Of a stretch of 37,738 nucleotides of DNA, positions 31,258 to 37,738 are shown in pieces (position 1 is the first letter of the stretch; every line of letters starts with the position of its first letter). The translations under genes were made by a program, and so were the position numbers. This DNA comes from a virus. The stretch covers positions 1 to 37,738 of the IMG/VR virus record IMGVR_UViG_3300022825_000007. One strand, 5' to 3'. The notes beneath the pieces are model-generated. The model made no database searches. It had not been told where the DNA came from and saw nothing but the letters and a program-made list of their open reading frames with translations.

Positions 31258-33718
31258 AGCCCCCGGATTCTGCCCGCGTCATCTGTGCGAGAAATCGCAA
31301 GCAGAGGTTCGCCAGTGCCAGACCGACTGGGTGCACTACCACTATCAGGAGCGAAAAACGGACAATCTGCAGCCGGGCGGTTCACACGTTAAGCGTGACC
31401 CGATCCGCTGCGATGTGATCATGCCGTACCACGCAGGAACCCTCGCTTACGTTGAAGAGGCGGCACGTTCGATTCTAAACCAGAACAACGCGGAAGTGAT
31501 CTTGCATCTGGTCGGCGACGGGATTTCCCCTGAAGACGGAATTGATATGCCGGGCGTGAGGAAGTATTTCACGCGCAAGCAGGTTGGCCCCTATGCCGCA
31601 CGGATGATGGTCTTTGACTATCTGGAGACCGACTTTATTCTGATGGCTGACTCAGATGATATCTACCATCCGAACCACTGCTTCTATGCCGTTGCCTGTT
31701 TGATGGACACGGGGCGTGATCTGTTCGGGGCCAGCATGGAACAGTTCGTTGATTACCGGGATGGCTCCTGCGATGTGCTGAAAGAGACATTCAGACAATT
31801 CCCGATCATTACATCAGGCAGGCCAGAGAAATCCGTACCAGATGGGAATATCGTACATGCGACCTTGGCAATCACTAAGACGGCTTTTGCGGCGTTGAAT
31901 GGATATTATGATAGCGTTGTCGGTGCAGACACGCACCTGGTGAGGCGGGCCAGCGAAGCGGGTTACAAGTCGTTTATCTCTGATAAGGTTGTTGCACAAC
32001 GGCGGCTGCATCGAACATCATTGACCAATTGCGCAAAGCTGGGAATCAGGTCTACTCAACGCTGGAAGATCAGGCAGGATCTGGAAGAGCACTTCAAGCG
32101 GATTCAGTCAGGCGAACCCGTGGAGTCATTCGGAAGGCTGGATAAGTGGATTAAGTCGGACCTGTTGATTGTGGGCTCGGCCCCCAGAGACACTGCGCCA
32201 GACATCGAAAAGAGCGATTACGATATCGATGTGTTTATCCCCTATTACAAAAATCTGCATTTAGTTCCCCAGACGATTGATTCGATTCTCTGGCAACACG
32301 GCGTGAAGCCGTTTATTCATCTGGTCAATGACTGTTCGCGAGAAGACGACACGGAATTAAAGCGGCGGTACGGGTATCTGCCAAACGTGGCCTGGTACAA
32401 AACAAAAAGGAATGTCGGGCCTTATGCGATTGCAAACAGCCTCTTTTATCACACGAGGACGCGATTTATCGGCATTGCAGACAGCGACGACATTTACCTC
32501 CCGGATCACTTTGGTACTGCTATCTCCGACATGGAAGGGAACAAAGCCGATGCCTGGGGAAGCGTGATGACTCAGTTTCTGAACCCGCTGGAGTTGCACA
32601 CAAAACATAATCTATCGACAATCGAAAAGCACCCGATAGCCGACTCTGGAAGAAAAGTCGGTCTGCCGTATCCCCGGCTGGTTAACGGCACGATGGTGAT
32701 CCGTAAAAGAACTTTCGAAGCGTTAAATGGATTTAATGGCAACTGGCAATGTGCAGCCGATACGGAGTTCTCTCAGCGACTCCAATTTCCGAGCGACGTT
32801 GGCGGGCGTGTTTTCTTCTCGGACCAGGTGACAGCACTTCGAAGAATATGCAGCAACAGCCTTTCGAATTCCGACGGTAAGTACGGCTTGAAATCTTCGG
32901 AGCGCGACCAGATCAAAAACGAAAGCGTGGCCCGATATCAACTCTGGAAAAGGCAGGGACTGAATGATCCTCGGCAGCATGGAACCCTCGACACTCAGGA
33001 TGATGTATTGGATTCGGACTATCGGTTGACCAGCACCAACAGAGACAAAATAACGGCCTGTATTGCGACGATCCCCCGGCGAGTCTATGCGCTGGAGAAA
33101 ACCATCGCGTCTCTGATCAATCAGGTAGATGCGATCAAGGTGCATTTAAACGATTATCAATTCGTCCCGGAGTTTCTGAAGAATCCGAAAATAGAACTTG
33201 TTTTCGGGGACAATTCAGCAATGAGCTGTCGAAAGTTTCTTTGGTCTGATAAGTTGAGCGGGTTTATTTTTACATGCGACGATGACTTGATTTACCCGCC
33301 TGAGTATGTGGTGAAGATGGCCGAAGCTATCACCAAGCATAAATGTATTGTCTGCGCTCATGGAAGCAGATTGCCACCTGGCAAGATTGAAAGCTTTTAT
33401 AAAAACCGTACCGTCTACGATGCACGGCGGGAAGTTCCGTATGATGTCCGGGTGGACGTGCCGGGAACCGGAGTAATGGCATGGCACACTGATCACGTTC
33501 AGATCAAACCTGAAGATATAAATCTTCCGGGGATGGAAGACATCGCGGCTTATTGTTTTATGTTCAATAACAGTGTGCCGGGTGTTGTAGTAAAACATCA
33601 GACTGGGTGGTTTGTGTCATCAACGCATAAAAATGACGGTGGGCTTTACAGCGATTCAATCCGCGACGACAGAAGGGAAACGGAGTTAATCAATGCCCAT
33701 AAAAACCATCGGGCGTAG
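31235..33718 (+). CDS. Three-domain glycosyltransferase (tandem GT-A domains)
   Basis: An 827-residue protein. It starts with a Cys motif (CQCKAPGFCPRHLC, 5-18, then CQTDWVHYHYQER). Domain 1 (about 58-285) has DVIMPYHAGT and ADSDDIYHP (DSDD 139-142). Domain 2 (about 330-575) has DVFIPYYKN and ADSDDIYLP (DSDD 416-419). Both contain GPYA, an ALNGY/ALNGF loop and an LRRI/RRLHRTS end, so they are duplicates. Domain 3 (about 605-805) has ACIATIPRRVYALEKTIASL and FTCDDDLIYPPEY (DDD 682-684), a different GT-A type. The three could add successive sugars. Start overlaps the previous gene by 23 nt. Confidence 0.85.
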   Translation: MKTLCQCKAPGFCPRHLCEKSQAEVRQCQTDWVHYHYQERKTDNLQPGGSHVKRDPIRCDVIMPYHAGTLAYVEEAARSILNQNNAEVILHLVGDGISPEDGIDMPGVRKYFTRKQVGPYAARMMVFDYLETDFILMADSDDIYHPNHCFYAVACLMDTGRDLFGASMEQFVDYRDGSCDVLKETFRQFPIITSGRPEKSVPDGNIVHATLAITKTAFAALNGYYDSVVGADTHLVRRASEAGYKSFISDKVVAQRRLHRTSLTNCAKLGIRSTQRWKIRQDLEEHFKRIQSGEPVESFGRLDKWIKSDLLIVGSAPRDTAPDIEKSDYDIDVFIPYYKNLHLVPQTIDSILWQHGVKPFIHLVNDCSREDDTELKRRYGYLPNVAWYKTKRNVGPYAIANSLFYHTRTRFIGIADSDDIYLPDHFGTAISDMEGNKADAWGSVMTQFLNPLELHTKHNLSTIEKHPIADSGRKVGLPYPRLVNGTMVIRKRTFEALNGFNGNWQCAADTEFSQRLQFPSDVGGRVFFSDQVTALRRICSNSLSNSDGKYGLKSSERDQIKNESVARYQLWKRQGLNDPRQHGTLDTQDDVLDSDYRLTSTNRDKITACIATIPRRVYALEKTIASLINQVDAIKVHLNDYQFVPEFLKNPKIELVFGDNSAMSCRKFLWSDKLSGFIFTCDDDLIYPPEYVVKMAEAITKHKCIVCAHGSRLPPGKIESFYKNRTVYDARREVPYDVRVDVPGTGVMAWHTDHVQIKPEDINLPGMEDIAAYCFMFNNSVPGVVVKHQTGWFVSSTHKNDGGLYSDSIRDDRRETELINAHKNHRA

Positions 33719-33896
33719 CCTCTGGAACCGCCTCACTAAAGTGGGACACGTCGAATATGACGGATTCGTCGAGGTAAACGGCCTGCGGTTCACAAGCCTG
33801 CGAACCATGTTCAATGGCAATCCCCCAGATATTCAATTCGGTCTGTATGGGGACTGTCGATTCACAAGTAACACAATCAGAGAGTTCAAATGTTAG
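33693..33896 (+). CDS. Small protein of unknown function
   Basis: A 67-residue protein after GGAG, starting 26 nt inside the glycosyltransferase gene and overlapping the radical SAM gene by 7 nt. It has a basic N-terminus (MPIKTIGRSLWNRLTKVGHV) and a beta-rich middle (VEYDGFVEVNGLRFTSLRTM). It is too small for an enzyme. Its position between glycosyltransferase and radical SAM enzyme could mean a carrier or substrate peptide for the radical SAM protein, but no precursor-like motif is seen. Confidence 0.55.
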   Translation: MPIKTIGRSLWNRLTKVGHVEYDGFVEVNGLRFTSLRTMFNGNPPDIQFGLYGDCRFTSNTIREFKC

Positions 33897-34690
33897 AAAT
33901 CCCGAATCTTGAAATTCACGCGACCTACGCTTGCAATCTGCACTGTAAAAGCTGCTCACACTTTTCGGATATGCAGGTGGGAAAAAACGTTCCCCTGGCT
34001 GAGATCAGCGCCCAGATGATGCAGTGGAGCGGCCGTCTGGCTCCGAAGTTCTTTTCGATCCTGGGAGGCGAACCGACGCTAAATAAAGAACTCTGCGGAA
34101 TCGTGCACGAATGCCGGAAGCAATGGCCCCTCTCGCAATTGAGACTGATCACAAACGGATTCTATTTACACAGACACCCTGACCTGCCGAAAATCCTGCA
34201 AGACACTGGCTGTGATCTGGCCGTTTCTGTGCATCACGACGGCGAAGAATATACCGAGAAGCTGAAGCCGGTGCGGGAACTACTTGACCAGTGGTCTGCT
34301 CAATATAAATTCAAGTTGACGTTTCGGACATCGGCGAAAACATGGCGCACGACATTCGAGGGTTATGGATCTGAGATGAAACCGTTTACCGACGGAGACC
34401 CGGAAAGCAGTTACAAGATCTGTGTTGCGAAACATTGCCCGCAAATATTCGGGGGGAAAATCTGGAAATGCCCACAGTTGGCGTATCTGGGACTGGTTGA
34501 TAAAAAACACAAGCTCGGCGACGAATGGCAGAAGTATCTATCGTATCGCCCACTATATCCGACCTGCTCAGACGCAGAGTTGCAGCAGTTCTTTGCCACG
34601 AAAGCAGAGCCGGCGTGCGCCATGTGTCCGGCCCATCATCGGCATTTTGAAATTTCCAATCCGTTGCATCCTCTGGAGCAGGTTAAATGA
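33890..34690 (+). CDS. Radical SAM enzyme
   Basis: A 266-residue protein with the radical SAM signature ATYACNLHCKSCSH (Cys15, Cys19, Cys22 for the 4Fe-4S cluster), FSILGGEPTL (about 55-64, SAM methionine-binding GGEP) and a LRLITNGFYL strand. The C-terminal part has KICVAKHCPQIFGGKIWKCP and CAMCPAHHR, a cysteine set that could bind an auxiliary cluster (SPASM/Twitch-like). Such enzymes occur in surface polysaccharide and peptide-modifying clusters. The reaction cannot be assigned. It lies between glycosyltransferases and is coupled to the next gene by ATGA, so a sugar or protein-modifying role is likely. Confidence 0.88.
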   Translation: MLEIPNLEIHATYACNLHCKSCSHFSDMQVGKNVPLAEISAQMMQWSGRLAPKFFSILGGEPTLNKELCGIVHECRKQWPLSQLRLITNGFYLHRHPDLPKILQDTGCDLAVSVHHDGEEYTEKLKPVRELLDQWSAQYKFKLTFRTSAKTWRTTFEGYGSEMKPFTDGDPESSYKICVAKHCPQIFGGKIWKCPQLAYLGLVDKKHKLGDEWQKYLSYRPLYPTCSDAELQQFFATKAEPACAMCPAHHRHFEISNPLHPLEQVK

Positions 34691-35481
34691 CATTACCAAA
34701 GCTCGTCTGCCTCTGCTGTACTTATCTCAGGCCGCAACTGCTGGCATCCATGATTCGTGACTTCGAGTCGTTCGACTATCCAGACGATAAGAAGCAGCTC
34801 TTGATACTGGACGATGTGGGGCAATACCCCTCGGAGCCAAGTGGCCCCGGCTGGTCTATCATCTCGGAGAAAAACAAGTATCCCACTTTGGGAGAAAAGC
34901 GAAACGCTGTAGCCGCCATGGCTCCCGCTGATGCTGACGGCTTTGTTGTCATGGATGATGATGACGGTTACTGCGCATGGACACTCAGGGCTCATTCTGA
35001 GGCGTTACAGAGAGCGGACGTTTCCCAGCCGACGCGAGTGTATTCAGAAGCGAATTCAGACAAGCGGCTTTTACTGGATCGCGGCAAAGGAATCTTTCAC
35101 GGGTCGTGGGCATATACCCCGGAAGCATTTAAAAAAACAGGAGGCTACACGGCCAGAGATAGCGGCGAAGATCTCGACCTGATGCGAGCATTCAGACGCA
35201 CGCAATGCCAGATTGCTGATCCGTGCGAGAAGTATCCCCCCTATTACGTTTATCGTTGGCAGCACACTGGATCTTATCACGTTTCTGGCAAGTCCCAAAA
35301 AGGACTGGTACTGCTACGCGATGACTGGAAGAAAATGCCGAAGGTTGAAACGCTTCCGGATCCAGCAGAACGCAATTGGTCACTGGCTGCCAGAGAGTTT
35401 CTCGGCTGCCTGAATGGGGTTGATGTCTCGGAATACTGGATAAAAAACAAACCAGAACTACTCAAAAGGACTGAACCCTGA
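34687..35481 (+). CDS. Glycosyltransferase, GT-A (family 2-like)
   Basis: A 264-residue enzyme. PKLVCLCCTYLRPQLLASMI opens the GT-A domain, QLLILDDVGQYP follows, GEKRNAVAAMAPADADGFVV and the catalytic metal site VMDDDDGY (90-93) come next, and SGEDLDLMRAFRR (about 159-171) is the usual ED acceptor-site motif, with YVYRWQHTGSYHVSG after it. Length suits a single-domain GT2 enzyme. ATGA couples it to the radical SAM gene. Donor and acceptor are unknown; neighbours suggest a joint pathway. Confidence 0.82.
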   Translation: MTLPKLVCLCCTYLRPQLLASMIRDFESFDYPDDKKQLLILDDVGQYPSEPSGPGWSIISEKNKYPTLGEKRNAVAAMAPADADGFVVMDDDDGYCAWTLRAHSEALQRADVSQPTRVYSEANSDKRLLLDRGKGIFHGSWAYTPEAFKKTGGYTARDSGEDLDLMRAFRRTQCQIADPCEKYPPYYVYRWQHTGSYHVSGKSQKGLVLLRDDWKKMPKVETLPDPAERNWSLAAREFLGCLNGVDVSEYWIKNKPELLKRTEP

Positions 35482-36188
35482 TGCTGTTTAGCTGCTACTT
35501 CACAGGCTTTCCCGATCCCCAGGGTAAAGGCCAGATGCAAATTGACGATGACACCAAAGTGGAACCACTCATCAGCGATGTGGAACGCTTGGGGATTGAG
35601 CTAATCATCTTTCACGACCTGCTCTCTGATGAGTTTGTTTCCCGCTGGTCAAGCGAACTGGTTTCCTTTTCTCGGGTTCCGGTCTCGCCGATCTATTCCG
35701 TCTGCGATTACCGGCACTTCTGTATTCGCGACTGGCTCGAATATCACGAGTATGTAACCGTCTGGTACTGCGATCTGTTTGATGTGCGAATGAACCGCAG
35801 ACCGGAATCAATGCTGGATCTGTTCCCGGAGCACGATCTATTTCTGGGTATCGAACGCATCGAATGGAAGAATAACAAGGCCACTCCAGATGGCCGATGG
35901 ATGGTCAATAAATTCAAGCAGGCTTACGGTGATGTTCCGCCCGAGTCACTGAACCAGACGATTCTGGCAAGCGGTCACTGGGGCGGCAAGTATCACATTG
36001 CAAAGAGCTTTGTTAATACGCTATGTGGTGAATTCGAGCGGGTCAAGGCAGCTCGTAAGAACTTGAACATGGCTGTCTACAATCAAGTTGCCTATCGGTA
36101 CTTCCCGTTTTGGGCTGAGGGGGCTCCGTTCAATTCCGTGTTTCGAAAATTCGATTACTCGGCAGATGTTGTTTTTATCCACAAATAA
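35481..36188 (+). CDS. Putative GT-A glycosyltransferase
   Basis: A 235-residue protein joined to the previous gene by TGATG. YVTVWYCDLFDVRMNRRPES has a D-x-x-D type metal motif (CDLFDV), LFLGIERIEW and MVNKFKQAYG follow, and LNQTILASGHWGGKYHIAKSF resembles the NxGxxGG acceptor loop of GT8/GT77-like enzymes. The N-terminus (MLFSCYFTGFPDPQGKGQMQ) is short and has no membrane segment. The fold assignment is moderate; the family is uncertain. It belongs to the same cassette by overlap. Confidence 0.6.
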   Translation: MLFSCYFTGFPDPQGKGQMQIDDDTKVEPLISDVERLGIELIIFHDLLSDEFVSRWSSELVSFSRVPVSPIYSVCDYRHFCIRDWLEYHEYVTVWYCDLFDVRMNRRPESMLDLFPEHDLFLGIERIEWKNNKATPDGRWMVNKFKQAYGDVPPESLNQTILASGHWGGKYHIAKSFVNTLCGEFERVKAARKNLNMAVYNQVAYRYFPFWAEGAPFNSVFRKFDYSADVVFIHK

Positions 36189-36199
36189 GGAAGCGGACT

Positions 36200-36727
36200 A
36201 TGTCTTTTTATGATGCAGTGGCACGGGTCTGGAATCAGGATCGCGACTACTCACAGGGGGCAATCGGCAAGGAAGTGTGGGACGCTATCGCGACCCATAT
36301 TAAACCGAATTCGAAAACGCTGGAATTTGGTTGCGGACTGAGTACCCTGCTCTTTAATTATGCGGGACACCATCACACGGCGATCGACAATAATCAGAAA
36401 TGGATCGATCTGGTAAAGTCGCACGAACTGACAGTACGAACACAGATCGTTCATTCCGCAATAAACAGTCTCGGCTTTTATCTTAATGTCCCCCCCGGGC
36501 CTTATGATTGTGTTCTGATCGACGGGCCAGCCGGGGAAGGCAAACGCAGCGGCGTGATTGAGATTATCGAATCGCTGGTCAAGGAAGGCGCGGTCATTAT
36601 CGTGGACGACACGAACCGGCCCAAGGAAAGGGCGCTGTCGGAAGCAATTCAGAATCTGCTCTGTGCTTCGCAGGTAATCGAGGGTGACACATCGCATGGC
36701 CGCAAGTTCGATCTGATCATTGTTTGA
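36200..36727 (+). CDS. Class I SAM-dependent methyltransferase
   Basis: A 175-residue protein with motif I TLEFGCGLSTLLF (40-52), HHTAIDNNQKWIDLVKSHEL as motif II region, and PYDCVLIDGPAGEGKRSGV with AVIIVDDTNR as motifs IV-V. This layout resembles Methyltransferase-24/FkbM-like enzymes that methylate sugars or small molecules. AGGAAG precedes the ATG. Next to five glycosyltransferase domains, sugar O-methylation is the natural inference. A short remnant of another protein follows directly. Confidence 0.85.
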   Translation: MSFYDAVARVWNQDRDYSQGAIGKEVWDAIATHIKPNSKTLEFGCGLSTLLFNYAGHHHTAIDNNQKWIDLVKSHELTVRTQIVHSAINSLGFYLNVPPGPYDCVLIDGPAGEGKRSGVIEIIESLVKEGAVIIVDDTNRPKERALSEAIQNLLCASQVIEGDTSHGRKFDLIIV

Positions 36728-37013
36728 AATCGGAGCAACTGATGTTCGAAGAATTTTTGTTAACACAGGTCCGCAGTCGCGGCATTCAGTGCGCAATGAA
36801 GCCACTTCCGAATTTCCGCTCTGGAAAGAACTGGAAGCGATCAGGGAACGCGAGAACCTGCAAGATGTGATCTGGGTTGATGACGTGCATACGTTCGGAG
36901 AAGCACGGCCAGATCTCGGGCAGCCGTGGGAAGATGTTACGGTCGATGCGGTGAAAGAACTGTTCCCAGATCGAACGCTAGTTGTGGTAGATGACGGGCT
37001 TGTGGTTCTTTAA
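36720..37013 (+). pseudogene. C-terminal remnant of a methyltransferase-type protein
   Basis: The convincing coding part is SEFPLWKELEAIRERENLQD, VIWVDDVHTFGEARPDLGQP and ELFPDRTLVVVDDGLVVL, the usual end of small FkbM-like methyltransferase proteins, which have ELEAI, IDDAR/FG and a final DDxL motif. The N-terminal SAM-binding half is missing. The frame can start at TTG 36720, overlapping the previous stop, but a competing ATG frame at 36742 (MFEEFLLTQVRSRGIQCAMK, ending at 36870) has a better CGGAG. A frameshift or deletion has probably broken the original gene. Confidence 0.5.
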
Positions 37014-37321
37014 TTCGACTCAGGATTGAACGACTCTGAGATAGACCCAGTGTTTACGAATCGCTGTAGCACTTCAATTAACTCAGCAGCCTGATCTCTT
37101 CCGAGATGCATTCGAGTCCAGAAAGCGGTTCCCTCTGGAAACTCAACCGGCTGCCATCCTTCTCCGGGAATCAGCACTTGTGGTTTTGGGTCGTCAATAC
37201 CAACCCATACAGCATCTTGCGTGGCGAGGCTAGAATCTTGGATTGAGCATTCGTTTCCGTAAAGATCTGTGAATACTCCGACCTTAAAGCCTCGCTTAGT
37301 TTTCTTCAGTGGAATCGGCAT
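37010..37321 (-). CDS. Conserved small phage protein of unknown function
   Basis: A 103-residue protein on the minus strand, tail to tail with the plus-strand remnant (4-nt overlap). GFKVGVFTDLYGNECSIQDS, SLATQDAVWVGIDD, and MHLGRDQAAELIEVLQRFVN give the pattern F.D.YG..CSxQ.SSLAT..A.W.G..., then RMHLxR.QA..L...L..F, a family widespread in phages and prophages with no fixed function. It is coupled to the ribbon-helix-helix-like gene by a 26-nt overlap and shares its transcript. Confidence 0.75.
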   Translation of the reverse strand: MPIPLKKTKRGFKVGVFTDLYGNECSIQDSSLATQDAVWVGIDDPKPQVLIPGEGWQPVEFPEGTAFWTRMHLGRDQAAELIEVLQRFVNTGSISESFNPESN

Positions 37322-37544
37322 CTACTCTCTCCTCTTCTGCGCTGAACGGCCTGCCCTGCTTAACGTCATGCAATGCCATATCGAGCTGTAATCCGTGGCT
37401 GATCAGTTGCCGGACGGCTGCCGAGAATTGCGGTTTACCTGCGCGTGTTAGTCCGTTATCCATGGCGTAGACTTCTATTGCCGCGATCTGGATCGAGCTG
37501 AACTGGATCAGCTTTTTAGTGCTCTCTTCGCTTGCAGTATCCAT
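37296..37544 (-). CDS. Ribbon-helix-helix-like small DNA-binding protein
   Basis: An 82-residue protein. The start at 37544 (MDTASEESTKKLIQF) is chosen because CCAGGAAC precedes it; the upstream in-frame extension is unlike coding sequence. Residues about 13-55 (KLIQFSSIQIAAIEVYAMDN, then PQFSAAVRQLISHGLQLDMA) fit Arc/CopG-type proteins: a short strand followed by two helices with FSAAVRQLI as the second. It likely dimerises and binds a dyad operator. A TTGTG-ATG-CACAA dyad lies 24 nt upstream. The acidic tail (SAEEERVDADSTEEN) is not part of the fold. Confidence 0.6.
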   Translation of the reverse strand: MDTASEESTKKLIQFSSIQIAAIEVYAMDNGLTRAGKPQFSAAVRQLISHGLQLDMALHDVKQGRPFSAEEERVDADSTEEN

Positions 37545-37567
37545 GTTCCTGGCTCGTATAAATAGAT

Positions 37568-37580
37568 TTGTGATGCACAA
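37568..37580 (-). promoter_or_regulatory. Operator-like dyad upstream of the RHH-like gene
   Basis: TTGTG-ATG-CACAA is a perfect 5-bp inverted repeat with a 3-nt centre, 24 nt upstream of the RHH-like start codon on the minus strand. The position suits autoregulation by that protein; this is inference. Confidence 0.45.
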
Positions 37581-37614
37581 AATAGTTTGTGGTTGGTAGG
37601 CGATTTTAAAACCC

Positions 37615-37662
37615 GCGTGCCTGCCGTTTGGGTGTCGGTAATCAGCCGACCGGCAGGCACGC
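37615..37662 (-). terminator. Strong hairpin, probable minus-strand terminator
   Basis: GCGTGCCTGCCG (37615-37626) and CGGCAGGCACGC (37651-37662) form a perfect 12-bp stem, continued by GTCGG/CCGAC after a 7-nt bulge. On the minus strand it is followed by GGGTTTTAAAA, so it ends the gene to its right; on the plus strand the flanking tract is A-rich. Confidence 0.75.
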
Positions 37663-37670
37663 AAAAGGAT

Positions 37671-37738
37671 TCAGTTATTTTTCACGCTTGCGATGACTTG
37701 CTCGGTGCTAACGTCGCCATTGCTGTGGGCGTAGCCCC
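37671..37738 (-). CDS. C-terminal end of a minus-strand gene (partial)
   Basis: Reading leftward from the right edge, one frame gives GYAHSNGDVSTEQVIASVKN followed by N and TGA (stop complement at 37671-37673), 9 nt before the strong hairpin on the minus strand. The polar, protein-like end and the terminator directly after the stop support a real gene that continues beyond the window. Its identity cannot be judged. Confidence 0.5.
   Translation of the reverse strand, partial: GYAHSNGDVSTEQVIASVKNN

Noticed and set aside
37615-37662. Attachment site or insertion sequence end
   Set aside because: A single inverted repeat with no matching direct repeat, integrase or transposase in the window; a terminator explains it better.

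Overview
This window is most of the genome of a tailed double-stranded DNA phage, or of a prophage, with a long non-contractile tail. It carries one continuous head-to-tail morphogenesis block: terminase, portal, Mu F/SPP1 gp7-like protein, prohead protease, HK97-fold capsid, connectors, tail tube, G/GT tail chaperones, a 1049-residue tape measure and a large distal tail protein. No integrase or clear lysogeny repressor is visible, so the lifestyle is undecided. The host is not certain. Lipoproteins with proline-rich stalks, a thioredoxin lipoprotein, a papain-like peptidase, frequent GTG and TTG starts, Thr-rich linkers and a CxC...PGFCPRH-type cysteine motif together suggest a planctomycete-like Gram-negative host. 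That is inference.

Layout. Positions 1-3200 hold small early genes: a membrane peptide, a RusA resolvase, a divergent C5-methyltransferase-like protein, a HigA-like protein without a toxin partner, and a PD-(D/E)XK-like protein. A terminator, a promoter candidate and two inverted repeats lie at 3180-3310. Positions 3380-7150 are a tightly overlapping run of membrane proteins, two lipoproteins and a papain-like peptidase, probably for lysis or envelope interaction. Positions 7417-8814 hold small unknown genes. Positions 8857-18300 are packaging and head genes, with a tRNA(CAU) inserted between the protease and the capsid gene. Positions 18351-30377 are connector and tail genes. Positions 30379-37013 are a run of glycosyltransferases, a radical SAM enzyme, a methyltransferase and a gene remnant. 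The right end (37010-37738) is on the minus strand: a conserved small phage protein, a ribbon-helix-helix-like protein with an operator-like dyad, a strong hairpin and the end of another gene.

How the genes fit together. Many neighbours overlap by ATGA, TGATG or TAATG, which points to translational coupling in long late operons. The tail chaperones appear to be made through a programmed -1 frameshift with an A AAA AAC slippery site and a hairpin 7 nt downstream. The most interesting theme is that two tail proteins carry mucin-like Thr-rich segments, and directly behind them lies a cassette of at least five GT-A-type glycosyltransferase domains. The first one has a DSH motif, a GGEE motif and a later WNH, arranged like the polypeptide GalNAc-transferase family (GT27). 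A phage-encoded system that O-glycosylates its own tail is a testable reading.
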